From Podocnemis expansa (taxonomy: Eukaryota; Chordata; Testudines; Podocnemididae): a stretch of DNA of 64,000 nt. Location: positions 18,347,214-18,411,213 of the forward strand of contig ML682028.1 of assembly GCA_007922195.1 (NCBI GenBank), read 5' to 3'. Below, piece after piece: positions 56,211 to 64,000 of this stretch (position 1 is its first letter; each line of letters begins with the position of its first letter). The notes below the pieces were generated by a model that was not told the DNA's origin, searched no databases, and saw only the letters and a list, made by a program, of their open reading frames with translations. The translations under genes and the position numbers were made by a program.

Positions 56211-58674
56211 ATTTTTTTTTTTTAAATCAAGATAGTCAATCACAGCAAACAAAACTTCAAAAGGATAAACAATGCAACATCAACCAGGTTACTATCTCTA
56301 AGAACCAATATTTAAAAAGTCAACTCTGCACATGAAAACCATACCCGTCTCCTTTTACATTTGACTTTAAAGGTCTTATCAACCAAACTTGCAGTAACAT
56401 TTTTTTTCTTTTCCCCCCACAGATGGCTTAAACAGGCGAATTCTTTTTTCAGGATACATTTCCTGTCATGTTTCCTGAAACCAAGACCAGTTGTAGATGA
56501 AAGTCTTTTGAGACAGTTTTGTGTATAGACAAGGTTAACAGAAGAATAACTAAGCTATAAAGAGGGACATGCACAAAACTGACACAGCAAAGCAACAGAG
56601 GTGAGCAATCAGGGGTTAGATTAAATGACACTTGCAGTGCCTAATTCTGTGATAGGGTAAAATCACAACCAAAACCTCCCCTCTTAAAAAACTGCTGCTG
56701 AAGCTTTCCAGTAAAAAACAAACAAGCATTCGGTGTGAAAGAAAATATTTTATAGTAGATAAAAAAAACCCAAAAAAAAAACCCACCAACCCTCTCTAAC
56801 CCAATAACCTACAATCTGCACATGCTCATTCAACCTAGTTCCAGTAGTGGAAACACATTGTAAAGTCCACATGGCTGAGACTGCTGACTAGTGCAGCACA
56901 CTGCTGGCACTCAGCAAATGAAGATGAGAAAAGCTACAAGTCACTTTTTAAAAAGGCAAACCTCACAGGTGAAATACTCTGCTCTGTGTTGTGCAGGTGG
57001 ACAGACCAATGATCATAATAGTAATTTGTGGCCTTAATCTATTAACTGCACTCATGAAGCTTTGTTTCCTTACAGGAATGCTTACGCATTCAAAGGAAAG
57101 TACAACTGATTAAACGTTTGTTTAAATTATGTGGCTGTCGAAAGCAATCAGTTTAGAAAACACATTCCAGGTCACTGTTTGCTCATAGTTTTTAAACAAA
57201 TGAAGAGTACCATGTCTTAAGAATAAGAAAAGAAGTCACGTAGGAATACTTTAATAAAAGAATCCTTAAAAATGCTGATAGAATGCCAGGAAAAAAAGAA
57301 GTGTGGTTAAATATAATCATGTGTTCGCAGCGTAAATTAACATCTTTAAAAACAACTTGCATAAACCAAGCACATATGTTTAAAATGCTACTTCATTTTA
57401 AATTTTTTGTATAATTCTTTTTATTCTCCTGTGCACCCTAAAAAATGCCTTCAAACAAAAAAGCAGAGATTTTCCTTCATTTAAAATCATTTATGGTCTG
57501 GATCCTGAGAGCAGCTGAACACAACAACTTCTTGAAGCTGGTACTACTGTATGCAGTAGAATTAGAAGATCCCAGCAAATACATAAACAGACCTGCTCCT
57601 GGGCCACACTGATGATTCCACGCTATTTAACATAGAGCACTCAGAGCTTTGTAGTACTTGCAACAGTTAATAACAAGTGAGATGAGAAACAGCATGGCCT
57701 GGTCAGCATGAAACTTAGGAAAGGGTATAGGCCATAACTCCTTTTAACAAATTCTAAATAGTCAATCATCATCATAGCAAATCCCAAAAGGAATATGGCC
57801 TCCTTGCAAATCAAACATCGTCTCTGTTGATCTCTGGTGACATGGACTGATGGTATATTCAAAGAAGATTTTAACATTAATTCTAAACAAACAGAGCTGT
57901 TAATACAAAGAGACAGTTGGCAATGTGGATTGCTATCTCCCCACAGGAACAGTTTGCTGGAAGACAGTACTTCTGAGGGCATATGTTTTATAAATGTTAA
58001 GTTGAACTTTCAAACTTATGACCCAGCAGCTTCTGAATCATTAAATATTAAAAGGATGACAGAGAAACCTTTAGACTTAAACTCTGCTCCATTTAACAAA
58101 TAAGAAAAATATCTAGGAGTAGGACTCTCTTGCCACATATTAACTCAGCAATCACTCCTGAGCACAGTCAAAAGGCAGTGTGGGAGGTGGGTGTGGTGGT
58201 AACCAATCTGCTTTGTACCACTGAGAAGCTGAAGTGTTAAAAGGTGAAATATTTAAACAGAGGTGCTCTTTGGAGGAGAAATACATTACAGCCTCTCTCC
58301 TGTTAGGAGAGGAAAGAGAGGAGAAGGACAAAGACACAATGTGTCACTGTTAAAAGTTGAAAGTTTCACAGATAATTTTATAAAAATGTATTATTGCAAG
58401 AATTATATAAATGCTAAATTAAGCTCTAAAGCGACAAATTTACAAAAGCACATGGCTCACATAGAGAGAGGAATTATACCAATGGGGGGGGGGCATGTCA
58501 CTGAGTATACAAAAACTTGTTTGACAATCTATAAAACTAAGAAGGTGGTACCCTGATACACACAAGTGATGGAGAATGGATTAACAACTCAATGTTCCTT
58601 TTTAAAAGCTCTCTAAAAGTAGCAAAAAGAGCAAAGCCAACTCTTAAAAGCTGAAATCTAAAGTTAATCTCTAA

Positions 58675-58835
58675 ATAGGCAGCCGTGCTAGTCCAGTTCA
58701 GCAAAACAAACAAGAGTCTAGTGGCACTTTTAAAGACTAACAAATTTATTGGATGAGCTTTCATGGGAGATAACATGTGATAAATAAATTTGTTAGTCTT
58801 TAAAAGTGCCACTAGACTCATTTGTTATTTAAATT
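58675..58835. mobile_element. Head-to-head hammerhead-like pair with perfect 35-bp arms
   Basis: The reversed tail includes AACATGG-type sequence read as GCCGTGCTAGTCCAG, then GAGTCTAGTGGCACTTTTAAAG. The forward tail follows. Arms 58714-58748 and 58785-58819 are perfectly complementary over 35 bp with a 36-base spacer. The spacer holds GATGAGCTTTCATGGGAGATAACATG, a remnant of the core. Confidence 0.85.
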
Positions 58836-59668
58836 TAAGTGTCTTATGCATTGATCTGTCACATAAGGATGATGAAATGGAAATGATTAAACATCTTGTC
58901 ATTTAGAAATCACCAGAAATAGCAGGAAGATTTGCCAGAGGATTAACCTGCTTTCATGCAAGAAGTTACCTAATACATAGTCACCATCTCATGAAGATAA
59001 ACAATCAGGACATTTTATCAATTGATCTTGAGCCTCTGCACAAGTGCAAAGTGTTTCTGCTGAGAAGTATTTAAGTTTTGTAATAAATTTAAATATACAG
59101 ATTATACATTCCTCTATAAAGAAATGCAATATGATAGCTGTTGAAAGGTATGAAAAAAGTAGCAAGATCTTTGAAGGTCTCTCTTCTGATATGGACAGAC
59201 AGAACAAATGTCTTAATGAAACTGGAGTAGGAGAGAGTCAGGAAATAATTACTTCTATTTTGGGGACAATAATGTGTTACTTAATTTGCCCATCTATGTT
59301 TCTTCCCAAAATTATTGCATTTTTCTGCATAGAAGCATGCTTATATCAGTCCAATAACTGCTTGCTTCTATACTTTTAGAAAAAGAGTGACATTTGCAAA
59401 ACTCAGAAATTCAATTATGAATTTAGCAAAGTGGGAGAGAGGAAAAACAGTTGTGAAACCGAACAGCCAAAACGTTCTTTAGAGCTCTATGCAGTGTTCT
59501 CGTAGCCAGGTCAGTCTTAGGATATGAGACACACAAGGTGGATGATGTAATGTCTTTTTTTGGACTCACTTCTTGGTGACAGAGACACAAACTTTCATGC
59601 CACACTGAGTTCTTTGGGGCTTGGACATTTTACTGGGGGTTCCCTAACTGTTAGATTAGCTTGAGGTA

Positions 59669-59945
59669 GGGATCAGACAAACCCATTGTAACTTAGGCAA
59701 AAGTCATGGAATAGTCACGGGAAAACCAATTAAAATCATGGTATAGTCATGGCCACAAAAAGTGTAATTTTTAACAAACATTTACACCGCCCTGCTGGGC
59801 CAGCTCGGCATGTGTCCTAGTGCTAAAACAGTTCCAATGGATAGTCGAGCATACCCAGAAGTAGGAAGTCGTGAGGAAAGTTGTGGGACCCAAGAGGAAA
59901 CTGGAAATCACAGTTTCTATGAGCTCTGTGACTTAGTCTGATCCC
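59669..59945. mobile_element. Small TA-flanked MITE (mariner-like, tentative)
   Basis: The termini GGGATCAGAC and GTCTGATCCC are perfect 10-bp inverted repeats, each bordered by TA (59667-59668 and 59946-59947). The interior has GTCATGGAATAGTCACGGG and GTCATGGCC blocks. TA flanks suggest Tc1/mariner, but the short ends leave doubt. Confidence 0.6.
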
Positions 59946-62900
59946 TATTTTATGGGAACAATTCCTTCACTAGATCCAGAGGCTACCTGAATGGCAGGTT
60001 TTGGTCTGCGAGTCAGCAGCAGGGCTGTTTTTGTGATGGTATTCAGGGGTACTGAATACTGGGGCCATTTTTTCACACCGATGTGGCCCCAGTTCCTGCT
60101 GCCACCAGCTACTCTGGGTCCTGGCTAAGTACTGGCACCCATTTTCTTTTTTAAGAAAAAAGAACACTGGTCAACCGAGTTAATCAGATTTATTTAATTT
60201 TCATTTTCTTGCAGTCATTTTTAGTGTGCATGCCTCAAATTAAATACAGGAATAGGATCATATCTAAACTTCTTCCTTTTGGTTTCTAACCTATCTATTG
60301 GACCAGCTCTCTCAAGCTTGTATTATCCCTTTCCATTTTCTTTGGATGGAGAAGAGCAGGACCAAGATGTGTAGTTTACCCTTGATCTGACCAGGTTTTC
60401 ATTTGGAAGGGATGAAAATGGGTGGGGGGGGGGAGGGGAGGAAAAGTCCTACAAGCGATCCAGACAGGCCTTTGTTTTTCCATCCACTTATGCAATTGAA
60501 GACAATAGTCAATCCAGGGACAACAGCAATGGATGCCCCCGGAACCTCTTGCTCGCGTCTATCAATATGTCATCTTCTCTCTTGTTCTTTGCACTTCCTC
60601 ACTGGCCTTTATTCGCTTCTCCTAACTCTACTCTGCAAACGTTTTACATGGCTTCTCACATTTGGTCACTGCCACAAAGGACCTTTCTTCCTGAAGGAAA
60701 GACAAGAGTTTCTGGGAGAGTAAGAAAGGGAGAAAGGAGAGGGAGAAAGAACAAACTATTCTAAAAAGCTTAGCAGATAGTGTCAAATGATGATGGGACT
60801 CAAATCAGCCTCACATTCAGGGCATCTTGTCTTTCTGCTGACGCCCACCAAAACTACATAAAACAAGGAAGCAACCGTGCTGTTCTGTGGACAGCTGCCT
60901 CTTAGACATTGAGGAAACCGGAGCTCTGAAGGAAAGGCAGGATAGCCAGAAAAGAGGCAGCAAAACCGCTGGTCTGATTATCTCAGCTACCTACTGGAGA
61001 AGAGCAGAGCACCCTGTCACTGAAATTTATGTTCCTCTGGTGCATGGGGAAAAAACCTCTCTGTCAACATCAGTAATGCTCAGGAGAGGTGTCATTTTTC
61101 CTTGCTACCTGGAAAATAAGACTTTCCTTTAATTTACAGAATGTTTTTTAGCACTGGGCTTAATACAGAGGCTTTTTTGATGACAATGTTATCTTAGTTG
61201 AATTTAAAATAATACATAGAAACCTACAGGCCACATTATCCCACAGGGAGGAATTACACAGTTTAGAAAAGAATTTTAATTTATTTTTTGGCACCATATG
61301 TAAAGCTCAATATTTATGGGCTGTGTTTGCTATCTCCATCCAAAGGGCTACTATTCAGCATGATTCTATTTCCTCAGTTTGGTTCACTTCATTTGCAGAC
61401 TCTGAGTAACCCTTTCATGTTTCTCCAAAACAGGATCTAAATTAAAAATAACCCTAACTCCTATCCATACGCTTTAGCTCTTAAAACCTAAAATCAAAAC
61501 AATGTATGAATTCAATGAACACAGAATAGTTTTGTCAGCATTTTAGCTAGCCAGAGAAGGCCACAATGTTTACCTACATAATTGTTCCAGGACTGCATCA
61601 TATTTAAGGGGCAATGGAAAAACATCCCACTGTCTGCACTGAAAGTGGGAGGTGACGCATATCTGGAGAGGAAAACCTAAAACCCAGATGAATATCATTC
61701 AGCTGTTTTCAGAAAAGAAAAAACCCATATGTTTAAACACTAGAACCTACATAATTGAAGTTTTTCTTAACAAATGTTTTGAGAGATCAGCACTAAGTTT
61801 TGTGTTACTGCTGTACAGCTGTATAATGCAGTCACTCTACAGACAGCTGCCACAGGCTTACTTGCTTTTTTTTTTTTTTTAAATGCTAAAACAATTTTGT
61901 ACAGAGTAATTTAATTAAAAGGAATTGCTGTGCTAGATACATTGTAGATCAGCTCCTGGCACTCGTACCAAGTTTGACAATAGTCACATGCTAAATTAGA
62001 CATGCTATTCCTTTAAAAGCATACATGTCATGGACAGATAGCTGATCCTATAATGTGGTAGGCAGAAAAGGAGGGGGCAGGGAAACCTTTGACAACACAA
62101 GTGAACTGTATAGCAAGGACAAAGAGGCTTCATTTTATCTTATTAGTTACGGATGCTGCGGCTACAGATGAAACATTCATTTTTGCTTTATTAAGAACGC
62201 TCTTCAAAAACAGTCTGGTTTGTAGAAAATATCCCCCATAAAAGCACAAAATACCTCAACAGTTATCATGCATGCCCCACTTCCTGTGTGAGAGGGGGCG
62301 GGTGGGCACCAGCAGCACACTATTTGCACTCTTTAGGCACACGGTTGCATGTATAGCAGGCCCCAAGCCCACAAACAACATGGGAAGTGTGGTAGTACCT
62401 TCACGAACTGTGAAAGAACTCCCCACTCATTCAAACTGCAGTGTGCTCAGATAAGCATTTGTAGGATTGAGGCTTCAATCTGAACATACAATTATATTTG
62501 TGTACACAAACTGGACCACAGTACGCATAATTGCATCTAATTAGCTGTTTATATACAAATGTGCAATACATGTAAAACTATGCATGTAACTACATGCCTG
62601 ATTTGCTTAAAATCAGTTAATGTTTTTTGTCTTAGTTTTCAAGTTAGAAGACAAACAGTAATTTTCTCTAGTCAAACTAAAGATCTAATTTGCTCATGCA
62701 ATTACTGTGACTACATGCATAAATGTCCAATTAGTTTCAATAAATGACTATTTTGCACATGCAATTAAAGAAACAGGCTCTTCATGTCTAATCACACATT
62801 CCAAACCAATATCTACAAGACAGAAGATTTACAAATCTTTGTGAATTAAATATAGAACTTTCTGGATGAATATGAGAGAGAATGTCCCTCGGCAAGAATT

Positions 62901-63631
62901 CAGGAAGAAACAAAAATGACTTAAATCCTAGTTCCAACAAATTAACCTGATATATAAAAATCTCAAAGAAAACCAGGCTCTATGGAAAAAAATATGTACA
63001 AGTTCAGGTGTGCAGAGACAGCTTTTCTCTGTCCACAATGTGTATAAATTGTGCTAAAATTCAGGCCATACTGAAATCCCACCACTTCCTGAAGACGAAA
63101 AACCAAATGCAACTGAAGTTTCCAAAGTTCAAATTTTGAGATGCAACTAAAACAGATGTGTGCTGTCAGCTGAATAAAAGCACACACCCTATTCCAGCAC
63201 ATGCTGGAAAGGACCCATCCAGGGAAGAGCACTGTAACCAAACTTACGTTTCCACTCCAACTGGGAGTCTTGTTTTGAGCCCTGATTTCCTCTTGGATTA
63301 TAAGCAACAGCATTGGTTCAGAAGGCTGGACTGAGACTTAGTGACAACTGGCAAAGTGGCTCCATTTAAAAACAGGAGAACAACTGATGAAAGAAGAGTG
63401 CTATTCCATCTGCATAAAGGGATTATGGCCCAACATAATCAGACTACATCAGGTTTACGAAAACAAAACTATTAGTAGAAACCTTCCTACTCTAAAGCAC
63501 CTAAAAAGGTTATTAGAAATAACTTATGTTGCCAAATATCCATCATTTACATTAAAAGTCTCTCCTCTGATCCCAAACCATGATTAAGTCAATAAACTCA
63601 CCAGGCTCTAGTTCACTCATCTTCAAAGCAT

Positions 63632-63752
63632 CTGACGAAGTGGGATTTTCTCCCACGAAAGCTCATGCGAAAAATAAATCTATTAGTCTTTAAGTGCCAC
63701 ACAATTCCCCCCCTTCCTGGACTAGACTAACATGGCTATCCCTTTGGAAATT
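63632..63752 (+). mobile_element. Hammerhead-like repeat, well-preserved core
   Basis: CTGACGA (63632-63638), stem II GTGGG/CCCAC (63640-63644 and 63652-63656), GAAA (63657-63660), GC-TCAT-GC, then GA, followed by AATAAATCTATTAGTCTTTAAGTGCCACA, a C-run, CTGGACTAGACTAACATGGC and CCCTTTGGAAAT. It is the most complete copy in the window. Confidence 0.82.
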
Positions 63753-64000
63753 TACATTTATAGACATGGTGAACTAGCATACTAGCATAGGTCAGCTTTG
63801 TTCTCCATAAAAATTATTCAAGTTCTGTTGAAACAAAAATATGAATGTAAACATGACATTAGGGCCATGAAGAGTCTGCTAAATGAAGTTATATGCTTAG
63901 AACTTAACTGAAATCCACTAGGTGAAGATCTGATTTTATTTACATTTTTCTTTGCATCAAAATGTGAATTTGTGGTCTGCAGTACATAGCCGTATGTTAG

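Larger units (their letters stand above)
50785..64000 (-). other. ZCCHC14 5' intron, runs past the window edge
   Basis: No further ZCCHC14 exon found. The preceding human exon ends in a SLPKRPLGKH-type sequence (recalled), and nothing on the - strand here reads like it. Contains L2/MIR-like, LTR-like, CR1, MITE and hammerhead-like repeats. The rest is unassigned AT-rich sequence. Confidence 0.65.

Noticed and set aside
63240..63313. Possible - strand exon ending GTGGAAAC|GTAAGT
   Set aside because: The donor is good but the short frame does not match the expected upstream ZCCHC14 exon and no acceptor partner is convincing.

Overview
The window is vertebrate nuclear DNA, most likely from a turtle or another non-avian sauropsid. 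It combines split genes with GT-AG introns, a CpG-island promoter, CR1 LINE fragments, MIR-type SINEs, hAT and PIF-Harbinger MITEs, and many copies of a hammerhead-like repeat that resembles the ends of Penelope-like elements. The species call rests on repeat types recognised from memory.

Two protein-coding genes can be read exon by exon and lie tail to tail. MAP1LC3B (autophagy protein LC3B) is complete on the + strand, with four coding exons between 13689 and 22015. ZCCHC14 (PX-like, SAM and CCHC zinc-knuckle RNA-binding protein) is on the - strand. Its last eleven coding exons lie between 50784 and 28860, followed by a 3' UTR of about 4 kb. Its 5' exons lie beyond the right edge, and 50785-64000 is intron. 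The gene order MAP1LC3B - ZCCHC14 matches human 16q24.2. An intact elongator tRNA-Met(CAT) gene (- strand, 1286-1358) lies upstream of MAP1LC3B. I recall a tRNA-Met between FBXO31 and MAP1LC3B in human, so this may be a conserved landmark. I could not find FBXO31 itself.

Layout: 1-320 minisatellite; 320-12650 tRNA gene plus repeats (hAT MITEs, CR1, MIR, hammerhead-like palindromes); 12652-13290 a 39/42-bp minisatellite carrying an E-box in nearly every unit; 13280-13960 CpG-island promoter; 13689-23575 MAP1LC3B; 23.6-24.7 kb convergent spacer; 24.7-50.8 kb ZCCHC14 with intronic repeats, including a 3.9-kb degraded PIF-Harbinger element; 50.8-64 kb ZCCHC14 intron with CR1, LTR-like and MITE debris.

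The observation most worth following up is the tandem array ending about 436 bp before the LC3B start codon. Eight units contain the perfect palindrome GTCACGTGAC, which is the CLEAR-box consensus bound by TFEB/TFE3/MITF, the regulators of autophagy and lysosome genes. Thirteen units keep CACGTG, and two more such E-boxes lie in the CpG island. A minisatellite has thus multiplied sites for the master autophagy regulator next to a core autophagy gene. The second theme is a repeat family with a hammerhead-ribozyme-like core that recurs as head-to-head inverted pairs, one with perfect 35-bp arms.
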